Origin: Chlorokybus atmophyticus
Taxonomy: Eukaryota; Streptophyta; Chlorokybophyceae; Chlorokybales; Chlorokybaceae
NCBI GenBank assembly: GCA_009103225.1
Contig: RHPI01003516.1
Coordinates: 1-21,784 of the forward strand
Reading direction: 5' to 3'
Length of the DNA: 21,784 nt
A program made the position numbers and the translations under genes. This document shows, piece by piece, positions 9,791 through 19,600 of the stretch. The notes under the pieces are model-generated. The model searched no databases. It was given only the letters and a program-made list of their open reading frames with translations, and was not told the origin of the DNA. Every line of letters starts with the position of its first letter. The stretch's first letter is position 1.

Positions 9791-9941
9791 TTTATAGTTT
9801 TCATTGTGGCTGAGGCTAAAGTGTGCATGCTCAGGCTTGTCTGCATGCTCAAATAGGCAGCCGTGTGTGTGTGTGCATGCTCATGTTGCTCAACTATGTG
9901 TGCTTGTTTTTGGCTGTGAGGCTTTCCTCAGGTCGTTCATC

Positions 9942-12900
9942 ATGTCCAAGCGAAAGCTCGTTCCCCTTGGCCAGTTTAAGCCTGCAGGTAATAAGTAATG
10001 TATGCTTGTTCAGCATGATTATCGTTAACATGTGGTAACACTGGTCATGCACACAGACAAGAAGCACAAGGGTTCAGCGCACAAGACGGAACCTGCTAAG
10101 AAGGAAGCTGTCCTGCAGAAACCCTGCAAGAAATCAAGTAATGTAGCGCTGTTCCAGCTGACCATACCAACGCATGCTCACTGCGGTTGTTTGCCACCAT
10201 TGTTGCAATAACACTGTCTATTGCAGACCTTTTTGACACGACAAAGGCTCAGTTGCTGGAGGGGTTCAATAATTGGCGGAAACTAAGGGAGGAGGAGAAG
10301 GCTGGGAAGGCGAAGATGTCCACAGAATACAGTTGGGATGTCGTGGTTGAAGTTATGCAGAAGAACCTGAATGAAGATCCTCGCTTGCTTGAGCTCGACA
10401 AGAACTTGCAGATCTGCCTACGGAAGTTCGTGGAGGACCAGCTCAGGCTATGTGATCCGGAGGCAGCTGCTAGGGGTATGGACCTCGGGCATTTTGGCCT
10501 TGAAGATGTTGTTACCGATAATGACATCCATGAAAAAACGAAGACAAAGTGGGGAAAGAAATTCTCTGACTGGAGGAAAGCGAAGGCGAAGAGCAAGAAC
10601 CTCATGTCATGGGGTGAGCTGGTGGTCTTTATCAAGAAAGCGCTGTGCAAACCAGACTTGGCTTCCCTCAATCGAGAATGGAGGCTCAAGCTACGGCAGT
10701 ATGTGGAGGAAGAGCTAAGGCTATGTGATCCAGAGGCAGCTGCTATGGGCATCGACATCGGGGAATACGGTCTTGACTACGAAACAGAGGCGCCCAAGCA
10801 GCAAGTGGAGGCCCAAGCCAAGCAGCAAGCCGACGCGGAGGCCAAGCAGCAAGCGGATGCTGAGGCCAAGCAGCAAGCCGACGCGGAGGCCCAGCAGAAA
10901 GCTGAGGCCCCACCCAAGTCCCAGACTGCACAAATGCAGAAAGGGCCTCGACCTGAAGCCGGTACCTCTGCTTCTGCTGTTGAACCAGAAGACGGTCTAC
11001 CTCCAGCAGAAACGGAGGGCGAGTTAGAGCTGGTTGGGCTGTTGCATGATAAACACCGGCTTCGGCTTTTCGATGCCTATGCAGATGGGAATTGCTTCTA
11101 TGCCTGCCTTGCCCAGTCGCGCCCTCGCGTGAACGCTGCGTGCTTGACACGCGCGAACGCAGCGGACAACGGGTCTTTCTGGCGAAGCATTGTGCTGGAC
11201 AATGGCAAGCAGCTGCCAACAAGAGAGCAAGCGCAAAAGCTTCGGAAGATCTGTGCTGAGCAGGTCAACCTTTATTGGTTGCTGGAGTATCGCAACTACG
11301 GGGCCTGTGGTGACATGGGCTAGGATTACAAAAAGATGGCCAGGAAATATGGCGTAACCAGGGCACTTAACAAAAAGCAACTCAAGACTAAGCAAGATGA
11401 AGACAACGCTGTAGAGGCTCTGCAGAAAGTGATCGCTGAAGATAGCGTTTATGCCGATCAACTGCAAGTGGCGATCATGGCGCACGCTCTTGGCATTCAC
11501 ATAGGTACTGTGCAGCTCACTGAGGTTGCCGACGAGAAGCAGTACTGCTGGGAAGCAGAGCACAAGGGCGGCCTCATCGAAGGCGATGACGGGAGGTACT
11601 ACACAGTGGATGCCAAGGGAGAGAAGCATTCCGTCAAACCTGTAGTGGTGGTTGGCGAGGATGTTATCGATGTGGCTGGCCATATAATCATTGGCAACAC
11701 GGATCCAAGCAAGCCCAGCGCGCATTACATGTCTGTTGGTGATGCAAATGGTATACTCTCTTGGCAGCGCAGCGACATGCCACCAGAAGTCCTGCGCTGC
11801 ATGTACCCTGCAGATGCCGAGCCCCAGCCCCAGCCCCAGCAGCAAGCCCAGCCCCAGCCCGAGCCGCAGCCCCAGCCCCAGCCCAAGCAGCAAGCCGAGC
11901 CCCAGCCCAAGCAGCAAGCTGATGCCGAGGCCAAGCAGGCCAAGCAGGAGGCCAAGCAGCAGGCCAAGCAGCGGCAGGAGGCGGAGGCCAAGGCCAAGCT
12001 GGATGAGGACAATGCCAAGCAGCGGCAGGAGGAGGCCGAGGCCAAGCAGAGGCAGGAGGCGGAGGCCAAGGCCAAGCAGGATGAGGCCAATGCCAAGGCC
12101 AAGCAGAGGCTGGAGGCCGAGGCCAAGCAGCAGCAGGAGGAGGCCAAGGCCAAGCAGGATGAGGCCAATGCTAAGGCCAAGCAGGAGGAGGCCGAGGCCA
12201 AGCAGAGGCAGGAGGCGGAGGCTAAGGCCAACGAGGCTAAAGACCAGCAAAGGCAGGAGGCTGAGGCCAGGAGCCAGCAGGAGGCTGGCGCTATGCAGGT
12301 TGATGCCGCTGTTGAGGAGGAGGCTGATGCTATCAGTGATATGTCAATTGACATCAGCACCGCAGCAACCAGTGACACCAGTGACACCAAGAAACGCAGA
12401 CGCCGCCCGTCACGCCGCCAACAGCGAGCTGCTTTGCAAAGGGACAACACGCCTTCCGGTGCTTTCCAGAAGCTGCATCGTGTGCAACAGGGGGAGCGCA
12501 CCGTGGACGAATATCACGCGCAGTTTGCACAATTGTGCGGGGTGGCAAACACCTGCGTTGAGCTGGTGCCTAAGGCCCTTAAACTACAACTGTTTCTCCA
12601 GGGACTCAGGAAAGTAGTGCGCATTGGCGTGCCCAAGGGTCCTTGCAACCAAGATTGGAATGCTGATCAGTTCGATTTGCTTGTGTCGGCTGCCAAGACT
12701 TATGAACGGACCTTGCTTGTTAAACAGCAAGCACACCTCCTAGATCGTTCAAAGTTTGAGTTAGGCAAAGCAAGGCCAAGCAGGTTGCAGAAATTGGAAC
12801 GACTGGAACAAATCAGCAGTCGTCGGGAGGGCAAGAAGCTGGCACATCAAGCTGCATATCAGCGTGAGCAGGAGATGATAGCTGCACAGGAGACCCTTGA

Positions 12901-13054
12901 GCAGCAGGAGCAGCTGCGTAAGCAGCTGAAGCGGCAGAAGGAGGAGGAGCGCCAACAGATAAAGCGAATGGCTCAGCAGGGAAAGGAGCAGCGGAAGCAG
13001 CGGCGGGAGCAGAAGGAAACACAGCAGCAGCAGCAGCCGCAGCAGCAGAGGTAG
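9942..13054 (+). CDS. OTU cysteine protease - Gag-like polyprotein, interrupted by one in-frame TAG
   Basis: Three exons are clear: 9942-9987 (ATG in CATCATGTCC), 10057-10137 and 10227 onward, with strong GTAATA/GTAATG donors and CACAG/TTGCAG acceptors in matching phase. The protein would be about 984 residues. It starts lysine-rich. It then carries two copies of a ~90-residue block (each with LRLCDPEAAA), followed by QQADAEAK-type repeats. The OTU-like domain has D329-G-N-C332 at its catalytic loop and H542 in an AHYMSV motif, so the Cys and His of the OTU triad are present. A Q/P/E/A/K-rich coiled-coil region is followed by a Gag-like domain at about 789-875 (QQGERTVDEYHAQFAQLCG ... LKLQLFLQGL). 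The C-terminus is strongly charged. A TAG at 11321-11323 falls inside the OTU domain, with 577 open codons after it in the same frame. OTU proteases cleave ubiquitin or related linkages. No reverse transcriptase or integrase follows. I infer a transposon-borne Gag with protease; self-cleavage or deubiquitination is possible. Confidence 0.82.
10780..10915 (+). repeat. 24-bp coding tandem repeat (QQADAEAK)
   Basis: Within the OTU-Gag gene, about four units of AAGCAGCAAGC(C/G)GA(C/T)GC(G/T)GAGGCC encode repeats of KQQADAEA. A longer, more irregular region built from the same Q/A/E/K vocabulary lies at 11817-12300. Confidence 0.8.
11321..11323 (+). other. In-frame TAG within the OTU domain
   Basis: GACGDMG is followed by TAG, then DYKKMARKYG in the same frame. 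The catalytic Cys loop lies before the stop and the catalytic His after it, so a product ending here would be inactive. Removing a mini-intron from the nearby GT dinucleotides (14 or 17 nt) would break the frame. Nonsense mutation (TGG or CAG to TAG) is simplest; read-through is possible but its context is not a known strong one. Confidence 0.65.
11817..12300 (+). repeat. Q/P then E/A/K/Q-rich coding repeat region
   Basis: CAGCCCCAGCCC units (PQPQPQ) give way to GAGGCCAAGCAG(C/A)GGCAGGAG units (EAKQRQEA). The encoded protein is likely a disordered linker and then a long charged helix or coiled coil between the OTU and Gag-like domains. The periodic sequence also keeps both other plus frames and minus frames open; those are artefacts. 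Confidence 0.8.
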
Positions 13055-13190
13055 CTGTAACAGCAACCTCGAGGTTGTTCACTTCACGACTACCAGCTTT
13101 GCAGGTTGGAACACGCATGGACACTGCTTGTACAATAGCAAAAGTTGCAAGTATTGCTCTCGTTAACATCTGCTGCTGTTGTGTTTGCAG

Positions 13191-13258
13191 GAGCCTCTGC
13201 TACCTCACCATGCCTGTGCAGAATCTATCGTTCTCGCAGCGTAGGGCCAACCTCATGT
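13191..13258 (+). CDS. Possible downstream exon of the OTU-Gag gene
   Basis: If splicing occurs at CAGAG|GTAGCT (13050/13051) instead of terminating at the TAG at 13052, the acceptor GTGTTTGCAG at 13181-13190 joins in frame. It adds about 23 residues (SLCYLTMPVQNLSF then SQRRANLM) before a strong donor, ATGT|GTAAGT at 13258. I cannot place the next exon. The good acceptor and donor are the only support. Confidence 0.35.
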
Positions 13259-14178
13259 GTAAGTGTATCTATTAATTCAAGCTGAACACAGAGGCATCTT
13301 CTAGATTTAGCCCTCTGTTTTCTCATTCCCGATTCGGGTCTGAGCTCATGCTGAATGCAGAGGCATCCTCGTGAATAAGCCCTCTGCTTGCTCATTCTGT
13401 CTTTGTATGCAGAGCGTAGGGGCATCACCCTGTGATTAAGCCCCCTTCTTGCTCACTTTCTTGCCCCCTTCTTGCCTGTGCCACCTGCTTTCGCTGCTAA
13501 CCAGCAGGAAGTGGAGGTGTTCTTCCAGGTGACATGACAGGAGCTTGACATGACAGGATAGAGGAAAGACAATCTCGTGGTCTTTGTACAGGATAGAGTG
13601 TGTTAGCTTTAGCTGCCTGTCTGTGTGTGTTGAAGGATTGCAGCAAAATGCAATCACCCACATCTGCCTGTCCTTGTATGCTTAGGATCATCCCGACTGC
13701 ACGCGGGTTCACTGCGAACGCACCGCCTTGGGAGCCTTGCTGGCTGCTGTTTGTATGCAGTCACGGCGCACAGGTAAGTGTGACAGCACTTGTAGAGTGG
13801 AGGTGGTAACAGAAGTCCGCAGTAAGTCATGAGGTATGCATCGCTCTCGTGCATATACTAACTGTGATTGCATTTCACCTTCTCAACCACCTCCAGCCTC
13901 TGCATGGAACTTGTTGGTCGCGATCTGCTCCAGGGCTTTTGGATGGACGGCGGTTGTACCTGCCGCTGGGGTTGGGTTGCTGTTTGTGATATGGCAACTC
14001 AGGCTGGCAGTCCTTCTCCCCCCACCCACCCGAGAGAACACCTCTTGCTGCTGTTGACATGCCGCCCTCGTACTGGCACGCCCTCGTACTGGCCCCGGCA
14101 ACCGCTGAAACCGGGCATGTGTCCAAAGATTGCACGCAACCAAAGGCATGCGCACAGCAACCTAGAAGTTCTCCTTCT
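13259..14178. other. Unassigned stretch with dispersed AGAGG...CCTCT hairpin repeats
   Basis: Three degenerate relatives of the 96-bp repeat core lie at about 13290-13330, 13355-13400 and 13412-13455. A GCGGGTTCACTGCGAACGCA word at about 13702 matches the arms of the foldback at 14179. A half zinc knuckle (TGHVSKDCTQPK) can be read at about 14115-14150, but the two upstream cysteines are missing. A CCACCCACCCGAGAGAACAC word (about 14020) also echoes the foldback arm. No complete gene is visible. Confidence 0.4.
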
Positions 14179-14384
14179 CCGCCCACCCACCCGACACAAA
14201 ACCTCCTGCGGGTTTACTGCGAACGCAGGATGTGGTCCTGCAGAGCCGTCTCGCGCAAGTCACGTACTGTAGACTTTGTGCACATGCTCAGAGCCTCTGG
14301 TTCATGACTTTCGCGAGTCAGCTTTGGTTGGACCATACCCTGCGTTCGCAGTGAACCCGCAGGAGGTCTAGTCTCGGGTGGGCG
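14179..14384. mobile_element. Foldback (MITE-like) inverted repeat with ~80-bp arms
   Basis: The arm 14179-14263 is the imperfect reverse complement of 14304-14384, leaving a loop of about 40 nt. The best core, 14202-14229 against 14339-14366, matches 27 of 28 positions (CCTCCTGCGGGTTTACTGCG ... AACGCAGG). The outer part shares CCGCCCACCC and the inner part CTCGCG-AAGTCA. No protein is encoded. As RNA it would form a long hairpin. It may be a small foldback transposon or a small-RNA precursor. Confidence 0.75.
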
Positions 14385-14458
14385 GACGGCGCAGCAGGGC
14401 ATGAAGGTGCTCTGGAAGAGACCTTGCCCAATAGGTCAGTCTTTCCCGTGCTGGCAAA

Positions 14459-14500
14459 CAGAGGCATCCTCGTGATTAAGACCTCTTGCTGACTTTATTG
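14459..14500 (+). repeat. Single AGAGG...CCTCT hairpin repeat copy
   Basis: CAGAGGCATCCTCGTGATTA continues into AGACCTCTTGCTGAC. It is related to the 96-bp tandem units at 9524-9790 and to copies at 13290-13455. It lies between the foldback element and the 3' end of the methyltransferase gene. Confidence 0.6.
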
Positions 14501-14605
14501 CATCGCTCATTCTGTTGTTGGGTTTGAGTTCAGGCTAACAAAGTGGCCAGCAATCAAGAGCTACCTCTACCTTTCAGTAAAAAGGAGGGTAATCAACAGT
14601 GAAGC

Positions 14606-16321
14606 CTATTGCTCCAGCAACAGCCTGCCTACATGTTCGGAGTAAGTTGGTGGAATGGCATTCTTGACTTCCGATTCCGCATCCATCCACTCCACCTGCA
14701 TGGCAGACTGCCACCCTGCAATCGTGCCACGGCAGGATGCTTGGCCGTACACCGGGTAAATTTGCCTCTCCCCAGGTAGCAACTGCCGGCGCTGCTCCGG
14801 GTGGGTGGCCAGCTCTCCAAGTGCACAACCAGTGTGGTTGCATTTCAAGTCTGAGTGCAGTGGAGGGTTTGTCTCGAAGATGCGATGACGATACACATCC
14901 AACTTGAACATGGTGCCACACAGCTTCAGGTGAGTTGTCATGTGTCCTGATGCGCCTGCGACATTCTCTATCACCCATGGCTTGCCGCTCAACTGCAACT
15001 TGGCTCTTATGGGGTCAATCAGGTTTACGTGCTCCCATCGATTGCCGTACGCGGAGCGCTGTGTAGTGGGAATGGCCCCACTTAGAGCTTGACATGGAGG
15101 ACTTGCCCACACCGCAGCGTATGCTGTCGGGTCAGCGTCCATTGCATCCATCTGGCAGAACTTGAATGGGTATGACGGTTGTGGCTTGTTGTCGATGCCC
15201 TCAACATCAAACCCTGCCCTGTACAGACCCATGGCTACACCACCATCGCCGCAAAAGAGATCAAGTGCGCGCGGCCTGCAACGTCTTCCGTTTGAGTCTA
15301 TTGGTGTGCGTGTGATCAGAAGGGGTGGGGGCTTGGGCCATCGATCGAGCTCTCGACCAGGCAAGTCTTGCAGTTTCAGACAGCTTTGACCACCAACACG
15401 AACCATTACGTCGTAACCCTCACGCACAGATGCCATGTTCCAGTTCTTTATCAAGATGTGGTGCAGCCGTGGGTCCACAACGAAATCGTCGTACTTGATG
15501 GTATGTTTTCCTGAGCCACATGTTTGCCTGAGCCGGTGCTTGCATGAGCGTGCGCATGTAAATACTCTGCAGTATACCTGTGTTGGCATCAAAAGTGATG
15601 ATGTGGCCTGCATACCAGGAGCTCATTCCTGGCCAGTACACCACAACGCGGCATGCTACCAAAGACTGCCCCTCATCAACAATCTCCTTCCGCTAAGCAG
15701 CCAGTGTCGCAACATCGTCGACAACCGCGTTCCCCTTTGGCATTCAAGAGTAAGTTGGTCATGCATGCAAGCGCTGTTTTGCTGTTTGCAAGGGCAGTTC
15801 AACTCGACAACCGCCAAGCAGCCAGTGTCGCGACATCGTCGACAACCGCGTTCCCCTTTGGCATTTAAGAGTAAGTTGGTCATGCATGCAAGCGCTGTTT
15901 TGCTGTTTGCAAGAACAGTTCAACTCACCCTGTTGTTGACATCGTCTTCGATTACAGTGGACTTGCCGCGACCGTTGCGCACGAGCTGACGTCGAACCAC
16001 ATTGCACATCTGCCCATTGTGATATGCTCCAGGCCGTGCCCAAGGCAGGTGATTCATGGGCTCGCCGTTCCACTCAAACTTGGAAAGCGAGCACTGCAGG
16101 CGAGTGCACTCCTCCCAAAAGAAATCTGGCCTCATGCATTGTGCCAGCAGTCTGCATTGCCTCACATTGTCCCCCCTTGCCTTGTGGTGCCAGCAGGCTT
16201 CATAGAAGCCATACTGCTCACTGTACAGCTTGCACTTCTCTTCATGCTGTTGCAGACGTCTGTTGTTGCCATTCCTAACCAAGTATGCTTTGCAGAAGCT
16301 ACACACTTTGACGCCGCGCAT
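14606..16321 (-). CDS. Cytosine-C5 DNA methyltransferase with BED-like zinc finger and Tudor-like domain
   Basis: Three minus-strand exons, 16321-15929, 15692-15578 and 15510-14606, join in phase to an uninterrupted 470-residue protein. The ATG at 16321 is the first after an in-frame stop. Residues 8-30 form a BED-like finger (CSFC...NNRRLQQHEEKC), a DNA-binding type common in transposases. Residues about 141-185 look Tudor-like (VVYWPG, WYAGHIITFDANTGKHTIKY). The catalytic domain has motif I DLFCGDGG (253-260), motif IV SPPCQ with catalytic Cys 309, motif VI ENV (351-353), RHRIFE (377-382), and a C-terminal WQSAMQVEWMD ... AIPPTYSEHVG. This C-terminal signature and short length resemble phage-type cytosine methylases, not DNMT1, CMT or DRM enzymes. 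It should transfer methyl from S-adenosylmethionine to cytosine C5. It is divergent from the transposase 290 bp away. Introns show it is eukaryotic; target specificity is unknown. Confidence 0.92.
15693..15928 (-). repeat. Intron of the methyltransferase made of two tandem 121-bp copies
   Basis: Copies start at 15695 and 15816 and match at about 107 of 111 positions. The intron donor (GTGAGTTG) sits at the edge of one copy (15928) and the acceptor (CTGCTTAG) at the edge of the other (15693), so the intron is almost exactly the duplication. The second copy has CTTGG where the used acceptor has CTTAG, so only one copy can supply the acceptor. Confidence 0.85.
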
Positions 16322-16611
16322 GCTGGCGCCACGCTACCTGGCACACAAACCCTAGAAGCTAATGCACTGGACGGAAGAAGAAAAGGAGCATGTACGCAAA
16401 TTGTGGAGCATATCCGGATTGACTTTCTGGCTTGTTTTGAATCGGGATTGGATGTGTCCTAAACCCTTAATTTACAGTAGGCAGTCATGACGGTGGCGAC
16501 GGCGGCGGTGTCAGCGGCGGCAGCGTGCCTGCAGGTCTTTGCTTTGGCTGTATGGAAGTTGATTGGAAGTTGCTTGCAGTATGTTGGCTGACTGCTTTTG
16601 ATGTTTGTAGC
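16322..16611. promoter_or_regulatory. Putative bidirectional promoter between methyltransferase and transposase
   Basis: The methyltransferase start codon (minus, 16321) and the transposase start (plus, 16612, or an in-frame ATG at 16525) face away from each other across about 290 bp. The interval holds a CGGCGG-rich run at 16495-16525 and CCCTTAA/CCCTAGA words. A possible 5'-leader intron precedes the transposase start (donor GCAG|GTCTTT near 16535, acceptor TTTGTAG at 16610). No TATA box is clear. Promoter function is inferred from gene orientation alone. Confidence 0.45.
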
Positions 16612-19600
16612 ATGAGCTACTTTCGCAGGTGTTTTTGCCGCGACTGCAAAGGGAGCAAAGTGTTCACACACAACCACATTAGAAGGGCTGAATATCATGA
16701 AAACTTTGGCAAAAACATGTGGTGTGGCACTCCAGAAGCTGTTGCTCCTGAATACCGTGATCGACTACAACCCCATGAACTTGAAGAAGCTGATGCTGCT
16801 GTTGCTGCTGCATCCTTACACATGTCGTCAGGTACAAGAGCAACTTCTCTACAGCTGTGAATCTATACAACAGGCTGTCTGATCATTGATCTGGCTTGCC
16901 CCAGGTGAAGCTCTCCATGACACCGAACAATTGCTAGTTGGGAACGACGCTACTGAACATGTTGACACAGGCACGCCGTTGCAACCGAGTGTTGAATCTC
17001 CTTTCAATGTTGCAGCCAACTTGCAACCAGCAGGTACGACCTGACTTGCGTGGCATGTTGACATTGCGGATGCTGTGCCTCTCATTGTTCATGTGCCACT
17101 AGACTCATTGCAGCTGGCAGGTTGTGATCCGTGTGCTCATGAAGGACAATGTGCTTATGGAGAACAACGCGGATCTCACCCAGCATTTTGTGGAATTGAG
17201 AATGCTACATTGCAAGAGCATTAAGGTGCCAGAACCAAATTATAAATGGACAAGTAGAGCCTGAGACGCCAGTGTACTGCACCTCCACTGCAGAGCAAGT
17301 CGATGCGGAGCAAGGTGATGCGGAGCAAGGTGATGTTGCCGGCGAAGACCAAGACTATGAAACCGATGTGGAATCGCAGCCGGACGAGGCTAAATGCGTT
17401 GATGATGCCATGCTACTTGACAAGGTGAATGCTGCGTTGCTGGATAATGCAAGCAACCCTGTTGTTTTCGGCTCTCGTACAACCCCTCTAGGCATTTCCA
17501 TGCTGCTATTGGTTCTGGCGCAGCTACATCGAATACCCTTTAATTTCATGAATAAACTGCTCAGGTTGGTGGGCAAATTACACTGCTGAATGCTGAAACA
17601 TCAGCCTGTTCAGAACTGATGTGTTTCTGTGTGCCAGGTTGTTGCGTGGCATCCTCTTGCCTAAGGAGAATAAGATGCCAGGCAGCATGCACGAGCTATT
17701 GAAATGCCTTGAAGGCCTCAACATGGGCTTCCACACATATGATGCCTGTCGCTGTGATCACATGTTGTATTGTGGCCGACATGCCAACAGGATACTTTGC
17801 AAAGGTGAGCAATTGTTGCAAATGTTCACTACAATGGGATTTGATTAGCATGTCCCATCAGCATACGACTTGCTTATGCAGTCTGCAAGGCCCCTCGCTA
17901 CCGCAACATAGGAGGTAGACAAGTTGCATGGAAGATTGGGCGTTACTTTGACGTGCCTGCTGCGCTGAGGGCTCTGTACCTAAAACCTAGTGTTGCTGCG
18001 GAGATGATGGCGCACACAAATCGAAGTCAGGATGGGATTATGCGATCTATACACGGTAACATTGCCAAGTTCAGTGGTAAATGAGGCACGACTGTGTGCA
18101 TGATTGTGTTGGTGAGCGGCTGGGGCAGTCCAATGCAAGCCCTCAGTGTCCGTGCCTTGTGCTTTTGTGTGCGTGGCGCTGAGGCGGCATGTAAGACCTC
18201 GGTGTCCTTGCCTGTGTTTGTTTGTGTGTCGGCGAGGTGCTGGGGCGTTATGTAAGACCTCAGTATCCAGCCTTGCGATTGTATGCATGTTTGAATGTGT
18301 TGTGGGGCTGGGGCAGTTGGTCGTAAGCCCTTGGTGTACTTGCTGCTGTCAGACTCGCCAATGTTCAAGGACACTGAACAACGCTACAGCCGGTTTGCCA
18401 AAGAACCACGCAATGTGCGCCTAGCGATGTTCATCGACGGGATGAGCCCGTTCAAAGATCCGCACAAAGGTATAAAAGAGCATTTTTCTTCCTGTATGCT
18501 CGTTGCAGTGTAACTGTACGAATGGCAGCAAAGGGTTTGTTGAGTTGCAGGGAACTATGAGTTTTGGGTTGTCACAATCTCAGTGTTGAACCTGCCCATT
18601 GCCAAGATGCACAAGACAGACACTACATTTCTAGCTGCTGTTATCCCTGGACCCAAACAACCAGAGAATCTACAGGCTTATCTCAAGCCAATTATTGACC
18701 AGTTGGGAGATCTCTGGGAAGGTATGGTTTCAACGCAGCTAGGATAAGCAGCTTCCATTACTGCAGTCATGCCTGACAAATGCGCATGACTGAGGCATGT
18801 AATCTGCTGGCATTTGTTGTAGGTATAGACATATATGACAGCCACCGCGACGCAGTTTTTCGTTGCAGATCTATTCTGGAGATTGTAATCCATGATTACC
18901 CAGGTACTCAAGCAGCAGCAGTGTTTGCACTTACTGTTATCAGTGTCTGACTGTATCTGTATATCGGAATGTCCTTGCAACCATGGTTGTGGCTACTGAA
19001 GTACATCATGTTGGTTGCGCAGCTCTGGCAAAAGCTGCCTTGCAGATGGCGCATGGAGCCATCTTTGGCTGTTCAAAGTGCGAGTGCAGTGAAGAACATG
19101 TGGAACTTCTCAAAAAGGTGATCTATCAAGGCCACCGCCGGTACCTACCGGATGACCATCCTTACAGAGTTGATGAGCGTTGGCCGCAACCAGAACACAG
19201 ACCTCCACCACCCATGCGGACTGCAGAAAGCGTGTACAGGTGAGCAATCTCAATTGATTGCGCATTCGGTTGCAGAACATAGGTATGTCAGCAATGCATG
19301 CCATGTGATCAGGTATGCTATGACATCTTGCAACAGCAAGCGTCCACTGCACTCTAAGAGACATCCTTCAAAGACCTCCGGCATCCTTGGACTGAGCTGT
19401 TTTCACGACCTTCCATATTGGCTACCGTTACAAAAATCTGTCAAAGGTCATGTGGTTGGCCCTATGCACATTTTTGCCAACCTGGCAACCAACTTTGCAA
19501 ATCTCCTAGCTGGCTTGCGCGACAGCATCGAATCACGAGAAGATCTGCAGCAGCAAGGCCGCATGCCTGAACTCTGGCTAGAGGTACGTATGTAGTCGGC

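Noticed and set aside
11024-12501. Long minus-strand open frames rich in Leu-Gly or Ser-Ala-Cys opposite the OTU-Gag gene
   Set aside because: They are produced by the CAGCCC and GAGGCCAAGCAG coding repeats on the plus strand, have no splice context and no domain. The plus strand has OTU and Gag-like motifs.
14100-14160. CCHC zinc knuckle continuing the Gag-like protein
   Set aside because: Only the GHVSKDC half is readable; the two cysteines that should precede it are absent in that frame, and no splice join to the Gag exon was found.
9500-14500. Long terminal repeats around the OTU-Gag gene
   Set aside because: The related AGAGG...CCTCT hairpin repeats lie on both sides, but they are short, multi-copy and divergent, and no TG...CA-bounded direct repeat of LTR size was seen.
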